From Calditrichia bacterium (lineage in GTDB: Bacteria; Calditrichota; Calditrichia; RBG-13-44-9; J075): 64,000 nt of DNA. Below the pieces are notes generated by a model. It saw only the letters and a list, made by a program, of their open reading frames with translations, ran no database searches and was not told where the DNA came from. Within the stretch, counting starts at the first letter, position 1; the number at the start of each line of letters is the position of its first letter. This document shows, piece by piece, positions 52,658 through 60,355 of this stretch. The stretch lies in contig JACKAP010000001.1 of assembly GCA_020635015.1 (NCBI GenBank), positions 62,001 to 126,000 on the forward strand. The letters run 5' to 3'. A program made the position numbers and the translations under genes.

Positions 52658-52728
52658 TTGGCTGTTGGTTGTTGGTCATTGGCAAAAGACTGTTTTGGCC
52701 AAGCGCCAACGACCAATAACCAATGGCG
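52658..52728. repeat. TTGGTCA heptamer inverted repeat
   Basis: TTGGCTGTTGGTTGTTGGTC (52658-52677, then ATTGGC) is complemented by 52703-52728. It lies just upstream of the multi-PAS kinase and makes ATG 52723, inside the right arm, an unlikely start for that gene. Confidence 0.8.
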
Positions 52729-52782
52729 AAATGCAATGAATTTAGAAAACAGTCTACTTGTGATGTAGATGAGACCCTGCTG

Positions 52783-55700
52783 ATGAATGATTCCAAGAAG
52801 CGCAAAAACACCCTGGTCGAGATCGTAAAGACGATCACCAAGTCCTCTAACCGCTCCCAGGACCAGCCGCTCGACATCCAGCATCTGGAAGCCGAGATCC
52901 AGAAAAGCGCCGACCGCTTCCGGGCGCTGTTCAATTATTCCATCGACGGTATTTTTATCCTGAATCCACCCAAGAGACGTATCCTCGACGTCAATGAGCG
53001 GGCCTGCCATATGTTGGGCTATTCCCGGGAACGCTTCCTGGGGTTGGATATCGAGGTGCTTTTTCCCGGACAAATGAAGAAGTTTGATCGCTTTACCCGC
53101 TCGGTTTTCGATGAAGGATACGGCTGGACCGGCGATTTCACCTGCGTCACGGCCGATCAGGAGAAGCTTCCCTCGGAGATCACCGCCTGGCCGATCGAGC
53201 GGGACGGGAAGCCACACCTGCTGATGTTTGTGCACGATATCAGCCGCCGCCTCCGCACGGAGGAAGCCCTCCGCGAGTCGGAAACAAAATTCCGCATGCT
53301 GATCGAAAACATGCAGGAAGGCGTGATGATCGTGGACAATGACGACCGTATCCAGTTTGTGAACCACCGCATCTGCGAATTGCTGGGATACCGTGAAGCG
53401 GAATTGCTCGGGCAAGTGGGTTATAAGGTGCTCTTCAGCACGAAGAATCAGGACACGATCCGCGAGAAGAACCGCCTGCGCACCCGGAAGATCGCCGATC
53501 AGTACGAGATAGAGATGCGCAAGAAGAGCGGCGAAGAGAATTGGGTGCACATCAGCGGGGTGCCGATCAACGATCCCAATGGCAGCGTCGCGGGATCTTT
53601 CGGTATCATCACCGATATCAACAAACGCAAGCTGGCGGAAGAAGCCCTCAAAAAGGCCCACGAAGAGCTGGAAAAACGGGTGCGCGAACGTACCGCCGAG
53701 CTGCTGCAGTCGAACGAGTCGCTCCAGCGAGAGATCAACGAACGCAACCTGGTCGAGGAAGAACGCCAAAAATTTGTCTCGCTGGTGGAAAGAAGCAATG
53801 ATGTCATCACCATGGCCGATCTCGACGGTAAAATCACCTATGTAAATGAAAGCGGGATGAAGCTGCTTGGCTTTAGCAATGCGGAGCGGGACTATCCCGG
53901 CCATTTGCTCGATTGTTATCCGCCGGAAAAACGCACTCACGTGGAGACGGTCGTAATCCCGGCCGTGCTGGAGAAAGGCCTTTGGGAAGGTGAACTGCCG
54001 TTATGGAATGCCCGAAGCAGCAATGCCATTCCTACCCTGCTCAACGTGATTGCCATCCGCCATCCGAAAAGCGCGGAGATTATCGCCCTGGCGACCATCG
54101 CCCGCGATATTACCGAGCGGAAGCGTGCGGAAGAAGCGCTCCAGCGCGCCAAGGATGGGCTGGAAGCCCGGGTCGATGAACGCACCGCAGAGCTCTCCGA
54201 AGCCAACCGGGTGCTGATGGAACAGATCGTGGAACGTCAGCGCGCCGAGGAACAGCTTCAGGAAAGCGAGAAAAAATACCGCCTGCTCTTTAATAGCGGC
54301 AACGATGCTGTGTTTGTCTATCACCCCCTGGAAAATGGCGAGACCACCCATTTCATCGAAGTGAATGATGTGGCCTGTAATAAGCTCGGTTATAACCGGG
54401 AGGAACTGCTCCGCCTGTCGCCCCGCTCAATATCCCTGGGATTTGACGAGTCGGAGGCCGGCCTGCGCATCCGCCGGGTGATGCGGGAAAACCACATCTT
54501 GTACGAGGATATGTTCCTGACCAAGACCGGTGCCATTATTCCGGTGGAAATCAGCGCTCACCTGTTCGCGTTCAATGAACGTCCGACGGTGATGTCAATC
54601 GCCCGCGATATCACCGCCCGCAAGCGTGCGGAAGAGCAGCTCCGCGAGCAGGCCGCCCTGCTGGATAAGGCTCAGGACGCCATCCTGGTGTGCGACCTCA
54701 ACGATTATGTGATCTACTGGAACAAGAGCGCGGAACGGCTCTACGGATGGAAAACCGAAGAGGCGATCGGCAACAATGCGTTTGAGCTGCTGTTTAACAA
54801 GCATTCCACCCAGTTTATCGCCTCTCGACGGGCGGTGCTGGAGCATAAGGAATGGCAGGGTGAGCTTTACCAGGTCACCAAAGAAGGGCGGGAGATCATC
54901 GTGGAAAGCCGCTGGACTCTGGTGCATGATAAGCAGGGCGAGGCGAAGTCGATCCTGGTGGTCAATACCGACATCACCGACAAGAAGAAGATCGAAGCGC
55001 AGTTTCTCCGCGCCCAACGCATGGAGAGCATCGGCGCCCTGGCGGGGGGAATTGCCCACGACCTGAACAATGTGCTGGCTCCGATTCTGACCGCGGTGCA
55101 GATTCTGCAAGTGCGCTATACCGATGAAAAAAGCGCGCGGATCCTCAACACCATCGAATCCAATGTGAAGCGCGGTGCGGACATGGTCAAGCAGATCCTC
55201 ACCTTCGCCCGCGGGGTGGAGGGAGAACGGATCCCGATTCAATTGATCCATCTGATTTATGAGCTGGATAAAATCATCCAGGAGACTTTTCCCAAATCGA
55301 TCAAGATCAAGCTGGATCTGCCCCGCTACCTCTGGACGGTTTCCGGAGACGCCACCCAGCTGCACCAGGTGCTGCTCAACCTTTGCGTCAACGCCCGCGA
55401 TGCCATGCCCGGCGGGGGAACGCTGCGGATTGTGGCCGACAATATCGTTATCGACGAGGAGTTCGCCCGCCGCTACCTGGATGCCCGGGTGGGCAATTAT
55501 GTGCTGGTGAAGGTGATCGACAGCGGGGTCGGCATTCCCCCCAATATCATCAATAAAATTTTCGAGCCGTTTTTTACCACCAAAGCGCCCGGCAAGGGCA
55601 CCGGTCTGGGACTTTCGACCGTCATCGCGATTGTGAAAAGCCACGGCGGTTTTGTCAATGTCGTCAGCAATCGCCAGGAGGGAACCTTCTTCGAGGTCTT

Positions 55701-56136
55701 CCTGCCCGCTCAGGCAGACGCGGAAACCGAGATGGGTGAAGATGCCGAAACCGGTCTGCGTTATGGGAATGGCGAACTGATCCTGGTAGTGGATGATGAG
55801 ACCTCGATCCTGGAGATCACCAAGGAGACCCTGGAAACTTACGGCTACAAGGTGCTGATCGCCCCGGACGGCGCGGAAGCGGTGGCGATCTATGCCGAAC
55901 GCAAGGATGACATCGCATTGGTGATTACCGACATGATGATGCCGGTGATGGACGGGGCCTCGACCATCCGTGCGTTGAAAAAAGTCAATCCCAACGTGAA
56001 AGTCATCGCCTCCAGCGGATTTATGGAAAATGCCAAGATCGCCCATTTTGTGGGCAAGGATATAGATGTGTTCCTGCACAAGCCCTATACCGCGGAAAAA
56101 CTCCTCGAAGTGATCCATCAGTATCTTTATCCCTGA
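52783..56136 (+). CDS. Multi-PAS hybrid histidine kinase
   Basis: The 1117-aa soluble protein carries about five PAS/PAC units (roughly 40-165, 170-290, 330-450, 500-620, 625-745) separated by coiled coils (HEELEKRVRERTAELLQSN, ARVDERTAELSEAN). HisKA follows (AGGIAHDLNNVLAP), then a HATPase (DSGVGIP, GKGTGLGLSTV) and a receiver (LVVDDETS, Asp in VITDMMMP, Lys in HKPYT). The stacked PAS domains suggest redox, light or ligand input. No membrane segment is seen. I use ATG 52783. ATG 52723 lies in repeat DNA. It is co-directional with the preceding kinase gene, 256 bp away. Confidence 0.92.
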   Translation: MNDSKKRKNTLVEIVKTITKSSNRSQDQPLDIQHLEAEIQKSADRFRALFNYSIDGIFILNPPKRRILDVNERACHMLGYSRERFLGLDIEVLFPGQMKKFDRFTRSVFDEGYGWTGDFTCVTADQEKLPSEITAWPIERDGKPHLLMFVHDISRRLRTEEALRESETKFRMLIENMQEGVMIVDNDDRIQFVNHRICELLGYREAELLGQVGYKVLFSTKNQDTIREKNRLRTRKIADQYEIEMRKKSGEENWVHISGVPINDPNGSVAGSFGIITDINKRKLAEEALKKAHEELEKRVRERTAELLQSNESLQREINERNLVEEERQKFVSLVERSNDVITMADLDGKITYVNESGMKLLGFSNAERDYPGHLLDCYPPEKRTHVETVVIPAVLEKGLWEGELPLWNARSSNAIPTLLNVIAIRHPKSAEIIALATIARDITERKRAEEALQRAKDGLEARVDERTAELSEANRVLMEQIVERQRAEEQLQESEKKYRLLFNSGNDAVFVYHPLENGETTHFIEVNDVACNKLGYNREELLRLSPRSISLGFDESEAGLRIRRVMRENHILYEDMFLTKTGAIIPVEISAHLFAFNERPTVMSIARDITARKRAEEQLREQAALLDKAQDAILVCDLNDYVIYWNKSAERLYGWKTEEAIGNNAFELLFNKHSTQFIASRRAVLEHKEWQGELYQVTKEGREIIVESRWTLVHDKQGEAKSILVVNTDITDKKKIEAQFLRAQRMESIGALAGGIAHDLNNVLAPILTAVQILQVRYTDEKSARILNTIESNVKRGADMVKQILTFARGVEGERIPIQLIHLIYELDKIIQETFPKSIKIKLDLPRYLWTVSGDATQLHQVLLNLCVNARDAMPGGGTLRIVADNIVIDEEFARRYLDARVGNYVLVKVIDSGVGIPPNIINKIFEPFFTTKAPGKGTGLGLSTVIAIVKSHGGFVNVVSNRQEGTFFEVFLPAQADAETEMGEDAETGLRYGNGELILVVDDETSILEITKETLETYGYKVLIAPDGAEAVAIYAERKDDIALVITDMMMPVMDGASTIRALKKVNPNVKVIASSGFMENAKIAHFVGKDIDVFLHKPYTAEKLLEVIHQYLYP

Positions 56137-56186
56137 GGCTGAGAGCTGAGGGCTAAGGGCAGAGCGTAACGACCTTCTTTTTTTCG

Positions 56187-56239
56187 CCACGGATTGACAC
56201 GGATGCACACGGATTGTTTGCCACGAATTTACGCGAATG
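56187..56239. repeat. CCACGGATTGACACGGAT repeat, single arm
   Basis: A degenerate CGGATTNACA tract related to 19667-19734 and 37675-37743. Just before it, TGAGAGC/TGAGGGC heptamers (56140-56165) follow the kinase stop codon. Confidence 0.65.
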
Positions 56240-56269
56240 AACTCGAATAATATCCAAATCGTCCTGTAG

Positions 56270-56289
56270 GGTCGGGTCGCGACCCGACC
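56270..56289. repeat. Perfect 20-bp palindrome upstream of the SDR gene
   Basis: GGTCGGGTCGCGACCCGACC is fully self-complementary and lies 57 bp before the SDR start codon. It could be an operator, but GTCGGGTCGCGACCCGAC-type palindromes also occur as dispersed repeats in other genomes. Confidence 0.6.
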
Positions 56290-56345
56290 AATAACGCGCG
56301 CCAGCGCCCATGACAACCACAGACTCAATATCCCAGGAAATTGTC

Positions 56346-57086
56346 ATGAACATCAAAGACAGCGTCATTTTAATCACCGGAAGCGCGGAGCGGGTGGGCA
56401 AAGCCACTGCCCTGCTGCTGGCCCGGGAAGGCGCCCGGGTGGTGATCCAGTATCGCACCAAGGAAGCGAAGGCGCAGGAGACCGCCGCAGAGATCGCCGC
56501 GACCGGCGCTGCCGACCCGCTGGTGCTCCAGGGCGACATCTCCCGCATCGAAGACTGGCGGGCTATGAAAACACAGATCCTGGAAAGCTACGGCCGGATC
56601 GATGTGCTGGTGAACAATGCGGCGGTTTTTTACAAGACCCCTTTTTTCGATATCCGCGAGGCGCAGTGGGATCATTTTATGAATGTGAACCTCAAGGGGG
56701 TCTTCCTGGGCTGCCAGGTGCTCGGTGAAGTGATGGTCGCCCAGCAGCGCGGCAAGATTATCAACATCGCCGATGTCGCCGCAGCGCAAGTGTGGCCGGG
56801 CTTCATTCCTTATTGCGTTTCCAAGGCCGGGGTGGTGGCCCTCACCGAAGGCCTGGCCAAAGCGCTGGGACCCTATGTGACCGTCAACGCGGTGGCACCC
56901 GGCACGGTGCTGCCGGAAGATGAAGGCCACGACAGCGCTGCAGAGCAAAAACTGATCGAACGCACCCCCCTCAAACGGATCGGCACCCCGGAAGATGTGG
57001 CCCGCACCGTGGCCTTCCTCATCGCCGGGAGCGATTTCATCACCGGTACCACCATCAAAGTGGATGGCGGCCGTTCCCTGAGCTGA
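56346..57086 (+). CDS. SDR oxidoreductase of pteridine-reductase type
   Basis: The 246-aa protein has the NADP-binding TGSAERVGKA (11-20), GDIS near 63, NNAA (90-93) and the active-site pair Y156/K160. The usual catalytic serine 13 residues before Tyr is aspartate (D143, NIADVAAAQ), as in trypanosomatid PTR1 and FolM-like enzymes, so reduction of dihydropteridines such as dihydrofolate or dihydromonapterin is the best guess. This is inferred from active-site pattern only. AGGAA at 56335-56339 supports ATG 56346. folK is elsewhere in the window (44377). Confidence 0.78.
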   Translation: MNIKDSVILITGSAERVGKATALLLAREGARVVIQYRTKEAKAQETAAEIAATGAADPLVLQGDISRIEDWRAMKTQILESYGRIDVLVNNAAVFYKTPFFDIREAQWDHFMNVNLKGVFLGCQVLGEVMVAQQRGKIINIADVAAAQVWPGFIPYCVSKAGVVALTEGLAKALGPYVTVNAVAPGTVLPEDEGHDSAAEQKLIERTPLKRIGTPEDVARTVAFLIAGSDFITGTTIKVDGGRSLS

Positions 57087-57176
57087 GCAAATTCCCCGAA
57101 AAATAGAAATGGCTTGAAAAATTAACTGTGGAGTGATAACTTTCTTTTCTATGTTTTATTTTAGGAATGATAGGCG

Positions 57177-58217
57177 ATGATTCCTGCAGTAAGCTGGCAA
57201 AAAAATTATCTGCAACTGATTGATCAGACCCGCCTGCCGGAGGAAACGCTGTTCCTCCGGATTGAGACCATCGGGGAGGTCTTTGAGGCGATCCGGCAAC
57301 TGAAAGTGCGCGGGGCGCCGGCAATCGGCATTACGGCAGGGTATGGCCTGTTCCTGGGGATGCGGGAAGTTCAGAGCGGCTCCGGAAAGGATTTTTTTGA
57401 GCGGTTGGATCAACAGATTGCCTATCTCGCTTCCGCCCGCCCCACCGCGGTGAACCTCTTTTGGGCCATGGAAAGCCTGCGCCGGCGCCTGGGCGCGATG
57501 GCTGACGCACCCTGGGAGCGTTTGCTGGACACCCTGCTGGAACTGGCAATCGAATTACACCAGGATGACCGCCAGCGTTGCGAAGATATTGCGGACCACG
57601 GTCAGGCGGTGGTGCCGGAGCAGGCGCGGATTTTGACGATCTGCAATACCGGCGCACTGGCGACCGGGGGGATCGGCACGGCGCTGGGAGTGATTTTCCG
57701 GGCGTTCCAGCGGGGCCGTCTGCGCGAGGTGTATGCCAGCGAAACCCGCCCGGTGCTCCAGGGAGCTCGTCTGACCGTATGGGAACTGGTCACTGCCGGG
57801 GTGCCGGTGCAGTTGATCTCCGATAACATGGCGGCCGCTTTGATGCAGCAGAAAAAAACCGACCTGGTCATCGCCGGCGCTGACCGCATTGCGGCGGATG
57901 GCGCTGCCGCCAACAAGATCGGCACCTACAGTCTGGCGGTGCTGGCGCAATATCATCAAGTGCCTTTCTATATCGCGGCTCCCCTTTCCACCTTTGACCT
58001 TCAGATTTCCCGGGGCCATCATATTCCCATCGAAATGCGGCCCGCGGATGAGATCCGCCGGGTATTCGATCAATGTCTGATTACCGTTCCCGACGTGCCC
58101 TGCTGGAATCCGGCTTTTGATGTGACCCCGCCGGAATTGATCAGTGGTATTATTACCGAAAAAGGCATTATTCGCCCCCCCTATCCGGAAAATATTCAAC
58201 AGATATTTCAACAATAA
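57177..58217 (+). CDS. mtnA: S-methyl-5-thioribose-1-phosphate isomerase
   Basis: The 346-aa enzyme isomerises methylthioribose-1-phosphate to the ribulose form in methionine salvage. It keeps RGAPAIG (45-51), catalytic C156 in TICNTGALATGG, ETRP (189-192) and D236 in AGADRIAADGAAANKIGT. Other salvage genes are not in the window. It follows the SDR gene by 90 bp and precedes a TPR lipoprotein gene by 30 bp, probably in one transcript. Confidence 0.95.
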   Translation: MIPAVSWQKNYLQLIDQTRLPEETLFLRIETIGEVFEAIRQLKVRGAPAIGITAGYGLFLGMREVQSGSGKDFFERLDQQIAYLASARPTAVNLFWAMESLRRRLGAMADAPWERLLDTLLELAIELHQDDRQRCEDIADHGQAVVPEQARILTICNTGALATGGIGTALGVIFRAFQRGRLREVYASETRPVLQGARLTVWELVTAGVPVQLISDNMAAALMQQKKTDLVIAGADRIAADGAAANKIGTYSLAVLAQYHQVPFYIAAPLSTFDLQISRGHHIPIEMRPADEIRRVFDQCLITVPDVPCWNPAFDVTPPELISGIITEKGIIRPPYPENIQQIFQQ

Positions 58218-58247
58218 ACTAATCATCTAAATTAAGAAGGAGATGTT

Positions 58248-59333
58248 ATGAACAAAATGGTAATCAAACTCATCGCTGTCATGATTGCCGGAATGGTTTT
58301 TTTGACGGCCTGCCGTCCCCCGGATATCGAAGGCACCGTCCTGAATATCCAGAAACAGCTTTATGACGACGCCCTGCTATCCGCCGAAAAAGCGGTCCAG
58401 ACCAATCCGGAGAATGCCGAAGCCTGGTTTTATTGGGGCTGGCTTAATGCGGAGCAGAAAAAAGATTATTCGCTGATGAATGAAGCCTTCGACAAGGCGC
58501 TGGCGCTCAATCCGGCAATGAAGGTTTATTTTAACGGCACCAATGTCTCGGCGCAGAATGCGATTGAAAACTATCGCGGCAGCCTTTACGCAAACAATTT
58601 CAACTCGGCCGTAAAACTTATTCCCGAAGCGCAGCAGATGGAGAAAGGAGACCTCCAAACCAAGAAATTTGAGCAGGCGCTGGAAAAGTTGAGCATCGCG
58701 CAGCAGGTCAGCCCGGAGCGGGCGGAAACCTATCGTCCGATGGCGCTGACCTATATGTACCTGGGTGATACCACCAAAGCAGAAAGCGCGGTGGAAGAGA
58801 TGCTCAGTCATTCGGAAGGAGATGAAGAAAACACCTACATGGCCGGCGAGATTTATAGCATGATCGGCAAAACAGATAAAGCGTTCGATTTGTTTTCGAA
58901 AGTGATTGAAATGAATCCCCAGAACAGCAAAGCTTATCAAAAGCTTGGGATTATCGAATCGAACCGCAAGAATTGGGATGAAGCCAATAATTACTACCAG
59001 AAAGCGATGGAGATGGACCCGGATAATGCCGATCTCGCCTTCAATATCGCGGTGAGCTATTACAACCAGACCAAGTTGAAAGAAGCGATCCCCTTCTTCC
59101 TGAAGAGCCTGGAAGCGGAACCGGATAATGAAAATACGGTGGAAGTGGTCGGCCGTTCCTATGTGGCCGCGCAGATGTTTGACGACGCCTTGCCGTTCCT
59201 GGAAGATGCGGTTGATCGATTCCCCGAAAACGCGACGCTTTGGGAATACCTGGCCATGACCTACGGCCAGAAAGGCATGACCGACAAAGCGAATGAAGCA
59301 TTCGCCAAGTCGAAAGCCCTGAAAGGGGAGTAA
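58248..59333 (+). CDS. TPR-repeat lipoprotein
   Basis: The 361-aa protein has a lipobox (LTAC, Cys22) and about eight tetratricopeptide repeats across 30-360 (for example AEAWFYWGWLNAEQKKDYSL, SKAYQKLGIIESNRKNWDEA, PENATLWEYLAMTYGQKG). It is a membrane-tethered scaffold for protein-protein contacts in the periplasm. AAGGAG at 58234-58239 supports the start. Partners are not indicated by the neighbours. Confidence 0.9.
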   Translation: MNKMVIKLIAVMIAGMVFLTACRPPDIEGTVLNIQKQLYDDALLSAEKAVQTNPENAEAWFYWGWLNAEQKKDYSLMNEAFDKALALNPAMKVYFNGTNVSAQNAIENYRGSLYANNFNSAVKLIPEAQQMEKGDLQTKKFEQALEKLSIAQQVSPERAETYRPMALTYMYLGDTTKAESAVEEMLSHSEGDEENTYMAGEIYSMIGKTDKAFDLFSKVIEMNPQNSKAYQKLGIIESNRKNWDEANNYYQKAMEMDPDNADLAFNIAVSYYNQTKLKEAIPFFLKSLEAEPDNENTVEVVGRSYVAAQMFDDALPFLEDAVDRFPENATLWEYLAMTYGQKGMTDKANEAFAKSKALKGE

Positions 59334-59347
59334 GGTTTCATATTGAT

Positions 59348-59396
59348 TGGAGATTGCCGCTCCGCAAAATCTGCGGCTCGCAATGACGACACCTGC
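59348..59396. repeat. GTCATTGCGAG-type dispersed element, one arm
   Basis: The segment matches 31846-31893 at most positions, including GGCTCGCAATGAC and ACACCTG. It begins 15 bases after the TPR gene stop codon. Confidence 0.75.
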
Positions 59397-59448
59397 TTAT
59401 CGCATAACATCAGTGTGTAAGATATGGTGTGAAGTAAACCGGAAGTTT

Positions 59449-59499
59449 TAAAATCATTAAAGGCCGGAATGCTGTTTATTCCGGCCTTTAATGATTTAA
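59449..59499. terminator. Bidirectional terminator between the TPR gene and rex
   Basis: A perfect 22-bp stem (59449-59470 with 59478-59499), with GGCCGG core and A/T-rich outer part, lies between convergent genes five bases from the rex stop codon. Each strand ends in a short T/A-rich run. Confidence 0.9.
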
Positions 59500-59504
59500 T
59501 AAGC

Positions 59505-60128
59505 TCAACCCTGGTTGGTTAGGAAATAAGACAGCGCTTCAATCTCGATCGCGGTATTTTCATTTTTCACCTGGATCCCCTCCGGCGCTTTGATGCTGAT
59601 CGGCGCAAAGTTGAGGATCGCTTTTACACCGGCCTCCATCAGCTCGTCTGCTACCCGCTGGGCGGCTTCCGAGGGAACGGCGATAATCGCAATTTCGATG
59701 CGCTGTTTCTTGATCAACTGCGGGAGATGGTCGGTACTTTCGACCGTGAGCCCCTGGATGGTTTGTCCCACTTTACCATGATCGGAATCCATAATCAAAT
59801 GCACCTGAAATCCCTGTTTTCGAAACTCGCCGTAGTTGACCAGCGCTTTTCCGATGTTTCCTGCGCCGACAATCGCTACCCGCCATTCTTTCGAGAGGCC
59901 GAGGATCTCCCCGATTTGCTCTTTGAGCGCCCGGGTGTTATATCCCAGACCCCGTTTGCCGAAAGTGCCGAAAAATGACAGGTCTTTACGCACCTGCGCC
60001 GAGGTAATGCCGTCCATTTCCGCCAGTTGATCGGAAGAAACTGTGTCGGTATTCCGGGCGATCAACTGCTCCAGAGAGCGGTAATATTTGGACAGCCGCC
60101 GAATGGTTGATTCTGATATCTTTTTCAT
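59505..60128 (-). CDS. rex: Redox-sensing transcriptional repressor Rex
   Basis: The 207-aa repressor has a winged helix (ISESTIRRLSKYYRSLEQL at 4-22, SAQVRKDLSFFGTFGKRGLG) and a Rossmann domain with GAGNIGKAL (88-96). Rex leaves its operator when NADH is high and controls fermentation and respiration genes. A frame extension to 60245 is repeat DNA, and ATG 60128 has GGTGGAG just upstream. I see no obvious Rex operator (TTGTGAANNNNTTCACAA) in its own upstream region. Confidence 0.95.
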   Translation of the reverse strand: MKKISESTIRRLSKYYRSLEQLIARNTDTVSSDQLAEMDGITSAQVRKDLSFFGTFGKRGLGYNTRALKEQIGEILGLSKEWRVAIVGAGNIGKALVNYGEFRKQGFQVHLIMDSDHGKVGQTIQGLTVESTDHLPQLIKKQRIEIAIIAVPSEAAQRVADELMEAGVKAILNFAPISIKAPEGIQVKNENTAIEIEALSYFLTNQG

Positions 60129-60147
60129 CTCTCCACCTGTACTTAAT

Positions 60148-60266
60148 AATGGTAAATGCTTAATGGTAGATGCGCAATGGTAAATAGATACGCTGAAAGT
60201 GCTAGCATCGCAAGCGGGGAAATAACATGCTTTTTCATTGAGCATTTACCATTAAGCATTTACCCT
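60148..60266. repeat. AATGGTA heptamer repeat, inverted pair
   Basis: AATGGTA/AATGCTT heptamers (60148-60186) are complemented at 60237-60266. The tract begins 20 bp upstream of the rex start codon. Confidence 0.75.
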
Positions 60267-60280
60267 TATCAGGTTCTCAA

Positions 60281-60320
60281 ACGGCAATGTTCTCCACCTG
60301 CGGGTGAAGAACATTGCCGT
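60281..60320 (-). terminator. Hairpin after gyrA
   Basis: A perfect 13-bp stem (60281-60293 with 60308-60320) encloses a second small stem. It lies 36 bp after the gyrA stop codon on the minus strand. The following T-run is short (TTT), so termination strength is uncertain. Confidence 0.6.
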
Positions 60321-60355
60321 TGTTATTTATAATATTGGCCCTGCGGGGAGCAGCA

